This document shows, piece after piece, positions 35,346 through 43,988 of a stretch of 64,000 bases of DNA. This DNA comes from an uncultured Prevotellaceae bacterium (GTDB lineage Bacteria; Bacteroidota; Bacteroidia; Bacteroidales; Bacteroidaceae). A model generated the notes under the pieces. That model saw only the letters and a list, made by a program, of their open reading frames with translations, made no database searches and was not told the DNA's origin. Both the position numbers and the translations under genes were made by a program. The DNA is taken from positions 1 through 64,000 of the forward strand of contig CACXVS010000014.1 of the NCBI GenBank assembly GCA_902771155.1, written 5' to 3'. Positions within the stretch are counted from its first letter, which is position 1; every line of letters starts with the position of its first letter.

Positions 35346-36724
35346 ATATAAAAGATATCAAAGCAGTCTATTTCATAGGAGCAGGCGGCATCGGTATGAG
35401 TGCCATCGCCCGTTATTTCCTGAAAAAAGGACTTGTCGTGGCCGGCTACGACAAGACACCATCTGACCTGACCCATCAGTTGGAAAAGGAGGGCATGCTT
35501 ATACACTACGAGGAGAACCTTGACGAGATCCCCCATATCTGCAAGCAGAAAGAGGCATGTCTCATCATCTACACACCTGCCATTCCCGAGAATCACCAAG
35601 AGCTCCAGTTCTTCCGTGCCAACGGCTTCGACATCCAGAAGCGTGCACAGGTGCTTGGCACACTGACTAAAGCTCATAAGGGACTTTGCGTGGCTGGTAC
35701 ACATGGTAAGACAACCACATCGACGATGTGCGCCCATATCATGCACCATAGTCACCTTGACTGCAATGCCTTCCTTGGAGGAATCTCCAAGAACTACGGC
35801 ACAAACTACATTCTCTCGGAATCAGACTATGTAGTGATTGAGGCCGATGAGTTTGACCGCAGTTTCCATTGGCTCCGTCCTTGGATGAGTGTCATCACAT
35901 CGACCGATCCCGATCACCTGGATATCTATGGCACCAAAGAGGCCTATCTGGAGAGCTTCCGTCACTACACCGAACTGATACAGCCGGGCGGTGCATTGAT
36001 CATCCACACCAATCTGGAGATGAAAGAGAATCTCCAGCCGTGTGTGCGCCGTTATGACTACAGTCTCACCGAAGGAGACTTTCACGCAGAGAACATCCGC
36101 ATCGAAAACGGTGAGATAACGTTTGACTTCATCTCGCCTATCGAGAGCATCAGCGGCATACAATTAGGACAGCCCATACCTATCAATATTGAAAACGGTA
36201 TTGCTGCCATGGCCATGGCCCAACTTAATGGCTGTACGGCGGAAGAACTGAAATACGGCATGAAGACCTACAGAGGTGTAGATCGCCGTTTCGATTTCAA
36301 GATCAAGACCGATCGTTTAGTGTTCCTCAGCGACTATGCCCACCACCCCAAGGAGATCTACCAGAGTGCCAAGAGTATCCGTGAGCTCTATAAGGGCAAG
36401 CATATCACCGCCATCTTCCAGCCCCATCTCTATACTCGTACCCGCGATTTCTACAAAGACTTCGCAGAGGCATTGAGTCAGTTGGATGAAGTGGTGCTTA
36501 CGGAGATCTACCCTGCCCGTGAGCTTCCTATAGAGGGTGTCACGTCGCAACTCATCTATGACCATCTGAAACCCGGTGTTCAGAAATCACTTATTCGCAA
36601 AGACGAAGTCATTGATTTCGTGAAGAACCACCAGTTCGATGTACTCATCGTGCTCGGTGCTGGCGACCTTGACAATCAGGTTCCACAGATTACGAAGGTG
36701 CTAAATAGTAAATTACAACAATAG
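35342..36724 (+). CDS. murC: UDP-MurNAc:L-alanine ligase MurC
   Basis: A 460-aa Mur ligase that starts peptide-stem synthesis. FIGAGGIGMSAIARYF forms the nucleotide-binding N-terminus, GTHGKTTTSTM (from residue 119) is the ATP loop, and DYAHHPKEI is the MurC-specific C-terminal motif. It overlaps murG and lies 11 bp before ftsQ. Confidence 0.97.
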   Translation: MNIKDIKAVYFIGAGGIGMSAIARYFLKKGLVVAGYDKTPSDLTHQLEKEGMLIHYEENLDEIPHICKQKEACLIIYTPAIPENHQELQFFRANGFDIQKRAQVLGTLTKAHKGLCVAGTHGKTTTSTMCAHIMHHSHLDCNAFLGGISKNYGTNYILSESDYVVIEADEFDRSFHWLRPWMSVITSTDPDHLDIYGTKEAYLESFRHYTELIQPGGALIIHTNLEMKENLQPCVRRYDYSLTEGDFHAENIRIENGEITFDFISPIESISGIQLGQPIPINIENGIAAMAMAQLNGCTAEELKYGMKTYRGVDRRFDFKIKTDRLVFLSDYAHHPKEIYQSAKSIRELYKGKHITAIFQPHLYTRTRDFYKDFAEALSQLDEVVLTEIYPARELPIEGVTSQLIYDHLKPGVQKSLIRKDEVIDFVKNHQFDVLIVLGAGDLDNQVPQITKVLNSKLQQ

Positions 36725-36735
36725 AAATAAATCTT

Positions 36736-37500
36736 ATGTCCGTCAACTGGAAGAAAACCCTTTTCGTAGTATGCGATATCATCATCGCCACCTACCTGCT
36801 GCTGGCTGTCACCGCATTCAACAGGCCTGATGCGAAGACAACCATCTGTACGGAGGTGAAGATCGATGTGGAGCAGACTGCCGTCGAGGGCTTTATGACA
36901 GCAGAGGAGATCAAACGGATTTTGACACAGAACAAATGCTATCCGCTCTCTCTGTTTATGACGGATATCAATGTCCGTACGATCGAGGAATGCCTGAAGA
37001 ACAGTCCGTTTATCGATCAGGCGGAATGCTATAAGACACAAGGCGGGCATGTATGCATCTATGTCAAGCAACGGATCCCTGTGGCCAGAGTGATGGCCGA
37101 CAACGGTGAGAACTACTATGTAGATACCCACGGAAGTCTGATGCCCGAGACGCGCTTCGTCACCGATCAGGTCATCGCAACAGGCAACATTACCCGCAGA
37201 TATGCCCAGACCACTCTGACAAGGGTGGCTAACGACATCCTGAGAGATAAGTTCTGGAAGAACCAGGTGGTACAAATGAACATTCTTGCCGACGGTTCGG
37301 TGGAACTTGTCCCTCGTGTTGGCGACCATGTGATTTACTTGGGCCCACCTATCAATATTAACAAGAAACTGGACCGGTTACGAAAGTTCTACCTTTACGG
37401 ACTGAACAAAGCCGGATGGAACAAGTACAATTATATCAACGTAGAGTTTGACAATCAGATAATCTGCAAAAAAAGCAAAAGAAAAAAACAAAATACATAA
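36736..37500 (+). CDS. ftsQ: Cell-division protein FtsQ
   Basis: A 254-aa bitopic protein with a short cytoplasmic start, a membrane helix (about 8-27), a POTRA-like region (about 35-110, including MTDINVRTIEECLKNSPFID) and a beta domain. The C-terminus is very basic (KKSKRKKQ). Sequence conservation is low across phyla; the position between murC and ftsA and the topology support the call. FtsQ recruits FtsL and FtsI to the septum. Confidence 0.88.
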   Translation: MSVNWKKTLFVVCDIIIATYLLLAVTAFNRPDAKTTICTEVKIDVEQTAVEGFMTAEEIKRILTQNKCYPLSLFMTDINVRTIEECLKNSPFIDQAECYKTQGGHVCIYVKQRIPVARVMADNGENYYVDTHGSLMPETRFVTDQVIATGNITRRYAQTTLTRVANDILRDKFWKNQVVQMNILADGSVELVPRVGDHVIYLGPPININKKLDRLRKFYLYGLNKAGWNKYNYINVEFDNQIICKKSKRKKQNT

Positions 37501-37503
37501 GAG

Positions 37504-38952
37504 ATGGCAGCAAAGGAATTTATCGTAGCAATTGAACTCGGGTCATCAAAAATGACCGGAATCGCGGGTCAGAAGAATCTCGACGGCAGTATTCAGGTAT
37601 TGGCCGTCGTCAAGGAGGATTCTTCCTCATTCATCCGCAAGGGAGTGGTCTATAACATCGACAAGACCGCCCAATGCCTCTCCAGCATCGTCAAGAAACT
37701 GGAGAATCAACTCAAAACTGAGGTTACTCAGGTATATGTAGGTGTTGGAGGACAATCCATCCGCAGCGTAAGAAACGTCATTGCCAAGGATCTCCCCAGC
37801 GAGACAATCGTCACACAGGACATGGTGATTGAGTTGATGGATGCCAACAGGAACATGAAGTATCCAGATCAGGAGATACTCGACGCAGCCGTTCAGGAAT
37901 ATAAGGTAGGCAGTCAGCTACAGCTTGACCCCGTGGGTATCCAGGCCACACATCTGGAAGGAAACTTCCTGAATATCCTGGAGCGTACCTCTTTCTATAA
38001 GAACCTGAACAAGTGCTTTGAAACAGCCGGCATCAACGTAGCGGAGATGTATCTGGCTCCACTGGCACTGGCCGACAGTGTTCTGACCGAAGCAGAGAAG
38101 CGCTCAGGCTGTGCTCTGGTAGATATCGGGTCGGACACGACGACGGTCTCTGTCTTCTCGAAGAATATCCTGCGCCACCTTGCCGTCATTCCCCTTGGCA
38201 GCAATAACATCACCAAGGACATTGCCACCCTCCAGATGGAAGAGTCTGACGCTGAGCGCATGAAACTCAAGTATGCCTCAGCCTATACAGACAACAGCGA
38301 TATTGACAACGACCTGAAATACGCCATCGACACAGAGCGACAGATCGAGAGCCGCAAGTTTATCGAGATTGTCGAAGCCCGACTGGAAGAGATTGTCGAG
38401 AACGTATGGTACCAGATTCCTTCTGAGTATTATGACAAACTGCTGGGTGGTATCATCCTGACGGGTGGCGGCTCGAATATGGCAAATATCGAGAAGGCGT
38501 TCACCAACCACACGCACATCGATAAGATCCGTGTGGCCAAGTTCGTCACCCAGACCATTCTCTCAAACAACGAACTGATCAAGGCACGCAACGGCATGAT
38601 GAACACCGTACTTGGTCTTCTGGTCAAGGGCGACATCAACTGTGCCGGCGATCCTGTCGATCAGAATGGTGACCTGTTCAGCACGCCCAAGCAGCCCTCT
38701 ACCGCAACTGTAGATTCCCGACAGCCGCGTCAACCCGGTGAGACTCCTCCAGGTGTCATCCGCACGGCCACCGAGAAGAAGGCAGCAGAAGAGGAGCGCC
38801 GCCGCCAACAGGAAGAAGAGGATCGTGCCAAGCGAGAGGAAGAACTAAGACAGAAAGAGGAAGAGGAGCGCATCCGTAAGGAAAACAGCTTCTGGAACAA
38901 GGCACTGAAAGGCATCAAGCAGTTCGGTAAGTCTATCGTTGAGGATGAATAA
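37504..38952 (+). CDS. ftsA: Cell-division protein FtsA
   Basis: A 482-aa actin-like ATPase: phosphate-1 IELGSSKMTG, SHS2 subdomain, ALVDIGSDTTTV and adenosine motif ILTGGGSNM. An 80-residue Glu/Arg/Lys-rich stretch (about 395-460) precedes a C-terminal amphipathic helix (FWNKALKGIKQFGKSIV), which would be the membrane-targeting sequence. The charged linker is longer than in E. coli FtsA (420 aa). It anchors FtsZ to the membrane. Confidence 0.96.
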   Translation: MAAKEFIVAIELGSSKMTGIAGQKNLDGSIQVLAVVKEDSSSFIRKGVVYNIDKTAQCLSSIVKKLENQLKTEVTQVYVGVGGQSIRSVRNVIAKDLPSETIVTQDMVIELMDANRNMKYPDQEILDAAVQEYKVGSQLQLDPVGIQATHLEGNFLNILERTSFYKNLNKCFETAGINVAEMYLAPLALADSVLTEAEKRSGCALVDIGSDTTTVSVFSKNILRHLAVIPLGSNNITKDIATLQMEESDAERMKLKYASAYTDNSDIDNDLKYAIDTERQIESRKFIEIVEARLEEIVENVWYQIPSEYYDKLLGGIILTGGGSNMANIEKAFTNHTHIDKIRVAKFVTQTILSNNELIKARNGMMNTVLGLLVKGDINCAGDPVDQNGDLFSTPKQPSTATVDSRQPRQPGETPPGVIRTATEKKAAEEERRRQQEEEDRAKREEELRQKEEEERIRKENSFWNKALKGIKQFGKSIVEDE

Positions 38953-38990
38953 TAAGAGAAACAAGAGAATAACGACAAAAGCAAATAGTT

Positions 38991-40337
38991 ATGAGTGATA
39001 GTAACAATAACATACAGATCCTTGACTTCGGAGCACCGGAGAAGGAGCACAGCATCATTAAGGTAATTGGTGTAGGAGGCGGAGGCGGCAATGCCGTCAA
39101 CCACATGTACCGCGAAGGCATCCACGATGTCACGTTTGTACTCTGCAACACAGACAACCAGGCACTCAACGACTCACCCGTACCGGTACACCTCCAACTT
39201 GGAAAGGAGGGACTCGGTGCCGGCAATAAGCCCGAGAAAGCCCGTGAAGCCGCAGAAGAGAGCCTGGAGGACATTCGCAATATGCTCAGCGACGGCACTC
39301 GCATGACCTTCATCACTGCTGGTATGGGTGGTGGCACCGGCACTGGTGCTGCACCTGTTATCGCCCGGGTATCAAAAGAACTGGGTATCCTGACCGTAGG
39401 TATCGTCACCATCCCCTTCCGTTTCGAGGGTGACCGCAAGATCGATCAGGCCCTCGACGGTGTCGAAGAGATGTCGAAGCATGTCGATGCCCTGTTGGTT
39501 ATCAACAATGAGCGACTCCGTGAGATCTATCCCGAACTGTCTGTGCTCGATGCCTTCGGCAAGGCCGACGACACCCTGAGCGTGGCAGCCAAGAGCATCG
39601 CAGAGATTATCACAGTGCACGGCCTCATCAACCTCGACTTCAACGATGTGAAAACAGTGCTGAAAGACGGTGGCGTGGCCATCATGTCCACAGGCTATGG
39701 TGAAGGTGAAGGCCGCGTGAAGAAGGCTATCGACGACGCCCTGAACTCCCCGTTGCTTAACGACAACGACATCTTCAACTCCAAGAAGATCCTTCTCAGC
39801 ATCTCGTTTGCCGGCTCGAAAGACGGCCAGTCGTCGCTGATGATGGAAGAGATGAACGATGTAAACGACTTCATGGCGAAGTTCGGCAACGACTTTGAAA
39901 TCAAGTGGGGACTCGCAACCGACCTCGAACTGGGTAAGAAAGTGAAAGTCACCATCCTCGCCACCGGTTTCGGCATCGAGAATGTCGATGGCATGAACAG
40001 TCATCTGAAGAAACAGAGCCAGGAAGAACTCAACCGCATCGCTGCCGAACAGGAAAGAGCTGCAGAGCGCCAGGATCGTCGTAACCGCTACTATGGTGGC
40101 GAAGGCACTACCAAGCGCTACAAGCGCCGTCCTAACATCTATCTCTTCCGTCCGGAAGACCTTGACAACGACGACGTGATCTCAGCCGTAGAACAGACAC
40201 CTACCTACAAGCGCACTCGTGAGATTCTTGATAGCATCAACAGTCAAGCCTCTGGTGAGGACACGTCATCAGACGCCGGCAACGCTCCCATTGATAATGC
40301 CGAGCCTATACAAGGAACTATTAAGTTCTTCTCATAA
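38991..40337 (+). CDS. ftsZ: Cell-division GTPase FtsZ
   Basis: A 448-aa tubulin-like GTPase. The GTP-binding signature GGGTGTGA spans residues 113-120, with GVGGGGGNAVNHM near the start and the T7-loop region NLDFNDVKTVL. The C-terminal linker and tail (about 335-448) include PNIYLFRPEDLDNDD, a form seen in Bacteroidetes FtsZ in place of the E. coli DIPAFLRK-type peptide. Last gene of the dcw cluster. Confidence 0.97.
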   Translation: MSDSNNNIQILDFGAPEKEHSIIKVIGVGGGGGNAVNHMYREGIHDVTFVLCNTDNQALNDSPVPVHLQLGKEGLGAGNKPEKAREAAEESLEDIRNMLSDGTRMTFITAGMGGGTGTGAAPVIARVSKELGILTVGIVTIPFRFEGDRKIDQALDGVEEMSKHVDALLVINNERLREIYPELSVLDAFGKADDTLSVAAKSIAEIITVHGLINLDFNDVKTVLKDGGVAIMSTGYGEGEGRVKKAIDDALNSPLLNDNDIFNSKKILLSISFAGSKDGQSSLMMEEMNDVNDFMAKFGNDFEIKWGLATDLELGKKVKVTILATGFGIENVDGMNSHLKKQSQEELNRIAAEQERAAERQDRRNRYYGGEGTTKRYKRRPNIYLFRPEDLDNDDVISAVEQTPTYKRTREILDSINSQASGEDTSSDAGNAPIDNAEPIQGTIKFFS

Positions 40338-40364
40338 GGGTTTCATAAACAGAGTTTTTAATTC

Positions 40365-40401
40365 AACGAGCGATGCCTTCCTTCCGAAAGCACCGCTCGT
40401 T
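40365..40401 (+). terminator. Hairpin downstream of ftsZ
   Basis: AACGAGCG (40365-40372) pairs with CGCTCGTT (40394-40401). The T-run after it is weak (TTGTAT), so termination efficiency is uncertain. It lies between the convergent ends of ftsZ and recO. Confidence 0.5.
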
Positions 40402-40427
40402 TGTATCTAAGAGAAGTCGCCCCTTAA

Positions 40428-40514
40428 AGTAAAACAACTTGTTTTACTGTCGTAGATGACGTCTGAACAGTCGTAAGGGATGCCTCCTTTGAAGGTAAAA
40501 CAAGTTGTTTTACT
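40428..40514. repeat. Dispersed palindrome-pair element, copy A
   Basis: Two 21-bp near-perfect palindromes (arms GTAAAACAA / TTGTTTTAC around a central C or G) lie at 40428-40448 and 40494-40514, with starts 66 bp apart. The 45-bp spacer, read on the minus strand, resembles that of copy B (61032-61118) at both ends, including GGCATC after the first palindrome and ACGA before the second. The element lies in the ftsZ/recO gap. Confidence 0.75.
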
Positions 40515-40518
40515 TTTG

Positions 40519-41244
40519 TTACTGATACAGCTCTTTTAATACCGAGACGGATTTAAGTGGCGGAAAGTCCGTCAGATGAAGTCGGTAATAGGTCAGGGCT
40601 ACCTCCAAAAGGCGGTTGCGCTCCTGATGAGACATGCGGAAAAGATACATCGTTGGGAAATCCATGCGCATCATCAGCTGTATCTTCTCTGCCTCGTCGG
40701 GATGCAGGAAATCATGATGAGCAGGCGGTGTGGGACAGAAGACACTCTCACGAAGATCGAAATAGTCGCCAGAGACATAATCATCCAAATTGGGATAAAA
40801 GCCGAGGAAACGGCTTAAACGCATCAGAAACACCAGATGGAAGTTGGCAATACTCCCCTCCTGTCCGTCAAGCCACTGGATGCTGTTAATAACATAGTCA
40901 AATAGCAAGGCATTCTGCTGCTCGGAGCGAAGGGCGTAATACAAGAACTCTGCAACGAAAAGCGAAATGGATAGTTTGTCGGGCTCAAAGGGGATGGAGA
41001 CAAAGGGAGAGGCCAACCGCACATCCTTCAGCTTCTGAAGCTGGACCTTTGGACGTACATCGCTCTCTATCTCCAATACCGTCAACGGTTGGAACAACTG
41101 TATCTTTACCTTCGACTTGGCAGACTTAGGAATGTTGACGATGAACGACAGGCGTCCATGACTTCGGGTGAACATATCGACAATGAGTCGCGACTCACCA
41201 TACTTGAGAGAATGCAGCACAATGGCCTGAGTTTTCGTCAACAT
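40519..41244 (-). CDS. recO: DNA repair protein RecO
   Basis: 241 aa from the ATG at 41244; an upstream TTG at 41253 overlaps the promoter -7 box and is rejected. The N-terminal OB fold (about 1-80) includes TQAIVLHSLKYGESRLIV and FTRSHGRLSFIV, followed by a helical domain. It mediates RecA loading with RecR. No zinc-binding cysteine cluster is present, as is usual in this phylum. Only six bases separate the -7 box from the ATG, so the message is nearly leaderless. Confidence 0.9.
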   Translation of the reverse strand: MLTKTQAIVLHSLKYGESRLIVDMFTRSHGRLSFIVNIPKSAKSKVKIQLFQPLTVLEIESDVRPKVQLQKLKDVRLASPFVSIPFEPDKLSISLFVAEFLYYALRSEQQNALLFDYVINSIQWLDGQEGSIANFHLVFLMRLSRFLGFYPNLDDYVSGDYFDLRESVFCPTPPAHHDFLHPDEAEKIQLMMRMDFPTMYLFRMSHQERNRLLEVALTYYRLHLTDFPPLKSVSVLKELYQ

Positions 41245-41250
41245 ACGGTG

Positions 41251-41258
41251 CAAAGTTA
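41251..41258 (-). promoter_or_regulatory. recO promoter -7 box
   Basis: TAACTTTG on the minus strand (41258 to 41251), six bases before the recO ATG. No clear -33 TTTG is found. Confidence 0.6.
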
Positions 41259-41298
41259 ATCATTTTTGCCCTAAAATATTATTTTTCCTTAAGAAAAT

Positions 41299-41329
41299 TT
41301 TGCCAATTGGAAAAATTACAGTACCTTTG
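41299..41329 (+). promoter_or_regulatory. Promoter of tRNA-Glu / rpsT
   Basis: TTTG at 41299-41302 and TACCTTTG at 41322-41329 are separated by 19 bp. The tRNA begins 20 bp downstream. Confidence 0.8.
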
Positions 41330-41349
41330 CACCCGCATTTTGCGAAAAC

Positions 41350-41421
41350 GGTCCGTTCGTCTATCGGTTAGGACGAGAGATTTTCATTCTCTAAAGAGGA
41401 GTTCGACTCTCCTACGGACTA
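41350..41421 (+). tRNA. tRNA-Glu (anticodon TTC)
   Basis: A full cloverleaf can be drawn. The acceptor stem GGTCCGT / ACGGACT has a G-T first pair. The anticodon stem AGAGA / TCTCT carries loop TTTTCAT with anticodon TTC, and the T arm is GAGGAGTTCGACTCTCC. The discriminator base is A at 41421, and CCA is not encoded. It is transcribed ahead of rpsT from the same promoter. Confidence 0.95.
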
Positions 41422-41439
41422 CTTCCATTAAATCTATCA

Positions 41440-41560
41440 TCTGCACAGCCAAGTGCTACCAGGCAACTGGGAAAGGTGGTAGAGGGCAGAAGGCCAACAG
41501 CCGGGCGCTGAAGGCAGAAGCCCGCCCAGGGCAACCATAGCGGTGTAAGACCCATAAGCT
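41440..41560 (+). ncRNA. Highly structured G+C-rich leader between tRNA-Glu and rpsT
   Basis: Unlike nearby spacers this stretch is G+C-rich and can fold into several helices: CTACCA (41456-41461) / TGGTAG (41477-41482); GGGCG (41503-41507) / CGCCC (41523-41527) enclosing GGC-AGAA-GCC; and GGG (529-531) / CCC (551-553) enclosing ACC / GGT in 41529-41553. A+T-rich sequence then leads to the rpsT start. A ribosomal-protein autoregulatory leader for S20 is the likeliest role, but a separate small RNA is possible. I do not recognise a named RNA family. Confidence 0.5.
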
Positions 41561-41588
41561 TTAAATTAACAATTAAACAATTAAAAAA

Positions 41589-41843
41589 ATGGCAAATCAC
41601 AAATCATCCGTGAAGAGAATCCGCCAGACAGAGAAGCGGGCACTTCACAACCACTATTACGCAAAGACAATGCGTAATGCTGTGCGCAAGCTCCGTGCAA
41701 TGACTAACAAGGAAGAGGCTGTTGCCCTGTACCCGAAGGTTCAGAAGATGCTGGACAAGTTGGCAAAGACCAACATCATCCACAAGAACAAGGCCGCTAA
41801 CCTGAAGTCGAGCCTCGCCAAGCACATCAACAAGTTAGGATAA
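41589..41843 (+). CDS. rpsT: Ribosomal protein S20
   Basis: An 84-aa basic protein with the S20 start [16 protein letters not shown] and three predicted helices ([35 protein letters not shown]). It binds 16S rRNA early in 30S assembly. It sits between a structured leader and a strong terminator. Confidence 0.97.
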   Translation: MANHKSSVKRIRQTEKRALHNHYYAKTMRNAVRKLRAMTNKEEAVALYPKVQKMLDKLAKTNIIHKNKAANLKSSLAKHINKLG

Positions 41844-41864
41844 TTATTTATCCAGCATAGGATG

Positions 41865-41899
41865 GAACCGTAACTCTTCAAGGTTACGGTTCTTTTTTT
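41865..41899 (+). terminator. Intrinsic terminator after rpsT
   Basis: GAACCGTAAC (41865-41874) and GTTACGGTTC (41883-41892) form a perfect 10-bp stem with an 8-nt loop, followed by seven T. Confidence 0.93.
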
Positions 41900-41910
41900 G
41901 TGTTTTTTAG

Positions 41911-41931
41911 CAGATAAACTATGTTTATCTG
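41911..41931. promoter_or_regulatory. Inverted repeat at the gyrB promoter
   Basis: CAGATAAAC (41911-41919) and GTTTATCTG (41923-41931) are perfect 9-bp arms around TAT. It ends 12 bp before the gyrB -7 box, over the expected -33 position, so it could be an operator. A run of eight T follows two bases later, so a weak second terminator for rpsT is the alternative. Confidence 0.55.
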
Positions 41932-41943
41932 ACTTTTTTTTCG

Positions 41944-41951
41944 TACCTTTG
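41944..41951 (+). promoter_or_regulatory. gyrB promoter -7 box
   Basis: TACCTTTG followed by GCA, 27 bp before the ATG at 41979. It lies inside the longest gyrB reading frame and so fixes the shorter start. Confidence 0.75.
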
Positions 41952-41978
41952 CACGCAATAAAGAACAAAGACAACAAA

Positions 41979-43952
41979 ATGACAGAAGAACAACTGAATC
42001 AAGAGCAAAACTATTCCGCGAGTAATATTCAGGTGCTTGAAGGATTAGAGGCTGTGCGCAAGCGTCCGGCCATGTACATTGGTGATATTAGTGAAAAAGG
42101 ACTCCACCATCTGGTCAACGAAACCGTCGATAACTCTATCGACGAGGCGATGGCCGGATATTGTACACATATTGAAGTAACGATTAATGAGGATAACTCC
42201 ATTACCGTTCAGGACAATGGCCGTGGTATTCCCGTTGACGAGCATGAGAAGATGCACAAGAGTGCGCTCGAAGTCGTCATGACGGTGCTCCACGCCGGAG
42301 GTAAGTTCGATAAGGGTTCCTATAAGGTGTCTGGTGGTCTGCACGGCGTAGGTGTTAGTTGTGTAAACGCCCTCTCTACCCACATGATGTCGCAAGTATT
42401 CCGTAACGGGCATATTTACCAGCAAGAATATGAAAAGGGAAAGCCCCTCTACGATGTAAAGATTGTAGGCGATACCGACCAGACGGGTACCCGTCAGCAG
42501 TTCTGGCCCGATGGTGGTATTTTCACCACCACCGAGTATAAGTACGACATCATCGCCCGTCGTATGCGTGAGTTGGCTTACCTGAATGCCGGTATTACCA
42601 TTACCCTAAAGGACATGCGCCCCGACGAGGACGGTAACCTGAAGCAGGAGATCTTCCATGCCAAGGACGGACTGAAGGAGTTCGTGCGCTATGTGGACCG
42701 TCACCGCACGCACCTCGTTGACGACGTCATCTACCTGAAGACCGAAAAGCAGGGCATCCCCATTGAGGTGGCTGTCATGTACAACACCGACTACAGCGAG
42801 AACATCCATTCGTACGTGAACAATATCAATACCATTGAGGGAGGTACCCACCTGGCCGGTTTTCGTGCTGCCCTCACACGTACATTGAAGAAATATGCCG
42901 ACAACGACCCGCAGATTTCCAAGCAAATCGAAAAGGCAAAGATTGAGATTGCCCCTGAGGACTTCCGCGAAGGCCTTACTGCCGTGATTAGCATCAAGGT
43001 GGCCGAGCCCCAGTTTGAGGGACAGACCAAGACAAAGCTTGGCAACTCAGAAGTAGCCGGAGCCGTGCAGCAGGCTGTTGGTGAGGCGCTTGCCAACTAC
43101 TTGGAGGAGCACCCGAAAGAGGCTAAGATGATATGCGACAAGGTGGTCCTTGCTGCAACGGCTCGTATTGCCGCTCGTAAGGCCCGTGAGAGCGTTCAGC
43201 GCAAGAGTCCTATGACGGGAGGCGGTCTGCCAGGCAAGCTAGCAGACTGTTCAAAGAAGGATCCCAAGGAATGTGAGATCTTCCTCGTCGAGGGTGACTC
43301 AGCCGGTGGCTCTGCCAAACAAGGTCGTCATCGCGAATTCCAGGCTATCTTGCCTTTGCGCGGAAAGATCTTAAATGTGGAGAAAGTTCAGTGGCACCGT
43401 GTATTCGAGTCAGAGTCCGTCATGAACATCATTCAGAGCATTGGCGTACGCTTTGGCGTCGAAGGTGAAGGCGACCGTGAGGCTAACATCGACAAGCTTC
43501 GTTACGACAAGATTATCATCATGACCGATGCCGATGTCGATGGCTCGCACATCGACACACTGATCATGACTCTCTTCTACCGCTTTATGCCTCAGGTCAT
43601 TCAGGGAGGTCACCTTTACATCGCCACCCCGCCACTCTATAAGTGTACTTACAAGAAGACCTCTGAGTATTGCTACACCGATCAGCAACGTCAGGCTTTC
43701 ATCGACAAGTATGTGGCAGGCGACGAGAATGCCTCTGGCTTCCACACCCAGCGCTACAAAGGTCTTGGTGAGATGAACCCCGAGCAGTTGTGGGAAACTA
43801 CGATGAACCCCGAGAACCGCTTGCTGAAGCAGGTAACCATCGAAAACGCTGCCGAGGCCGACGAGATATTCTCCATGCTGATGGGTGATGACGTTGAGCC
43901 ACGCCGCGAGTTCATTGAAAAGAATGCCACATACGCCAACATCGACGCATAA
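41979..43952 (+). CDS. gyrB: DNA gyrase subunit B
   Basis: 657 aa from the ATG at 41979; the frame opens at 41898, but a promoter box lies in between and the extra residues are not GyrB-like. The GHKL ATPase domain has YIGDISEKGLHHLVNETVDN and DNGRGIPV. The TOPRIM domain has LVEGDSAGGSAKQGR, PLRGKILNVEK and DADVDGSHI. The C-terminal RYKGLGEMNPEQLWETTMNP is also intact. With GyrA it introduces negative supercoils. Length is usual for Bacteroidetes, which lack the E. coli insertion. Confidence 0.97.
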   Translation: MTEEQLNQEQNYSASNIQVLEGLEAVRKRPAMYIGDISEKGLHHLVNETVDNSIDEAMAGYCTHIEVTINEDNSITVQDNGRGIPVDEHEKMHKSALEVVMTVLHAGGKFDKGSYKVSGGLHGVGVSCVNALSTHMMSQVFRNGHIYQQEYEKGKPLYDVKIVGDTDQTGTRQQFWPDGGIFTTTEYKYDIIARRMRELAYLNAGITITLKDMRPDEDGNLKQEIFHAKDGLKEFVRYVDRHRTHLVDDVIYLKTEKQGIPIEVAVMYNTDYSENIHSYVNNINTIEGGTHLAGFRAALTRTLKKYADNDPQISKQIEKAKIEIAPEDFREGLTAVISIKVAEPQFEGQTKTKLGNSEVAGAVQQAVGEALANYLEEHPKEAKMICDKVVLAATARIAARKARESVQRKSPMTGGGLPGKLADCSKKDPKECEIFLVEGDSAGGSAKQGRHREFQAILPLRGKILNVEKVQWHRVFESESVMNIIQSIGVRFGVEGEGDREANIDKLRYDKIIIMTDADVDGSHIDTLIMTLFYRFMPQVIQGGHLYIATPPLYKCTYKKTSEYCYTDQQRQAFIDKYVAGDENASGFHTQRYKGLGEMNPEQLWETTMNPENRLLKQVTIENAAEADEIFSMLMGDDVEPRREFIEKNATYANIDA

Positions 43953-43956
43953 TGAT

Positions 43957-43980
43957 AAGGGGAGCCGTATGGTTCCCCTT
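43957..43980 (+). terminator. Stem-loop after gyrB
   Basis: AAGGGGA (43957-43963) pairs with TCCCCTT (43974-43980), extended by CC/GG inside with loop GTAT. Only a short T-rich stretch (CTTTG) follows, and the next gene begins at 43989, so it may be a partial terminator. Confidence 0.55.
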
Positions 43981-43988
43981 CTTTGACC

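Noticed and set aside
41440..41560. Second tRNA or RNase P RNA in the rpsT leader
   Set aside because: No cloverleaf or TTCGA arm can be drawn and the RNase P core sequences are absent.
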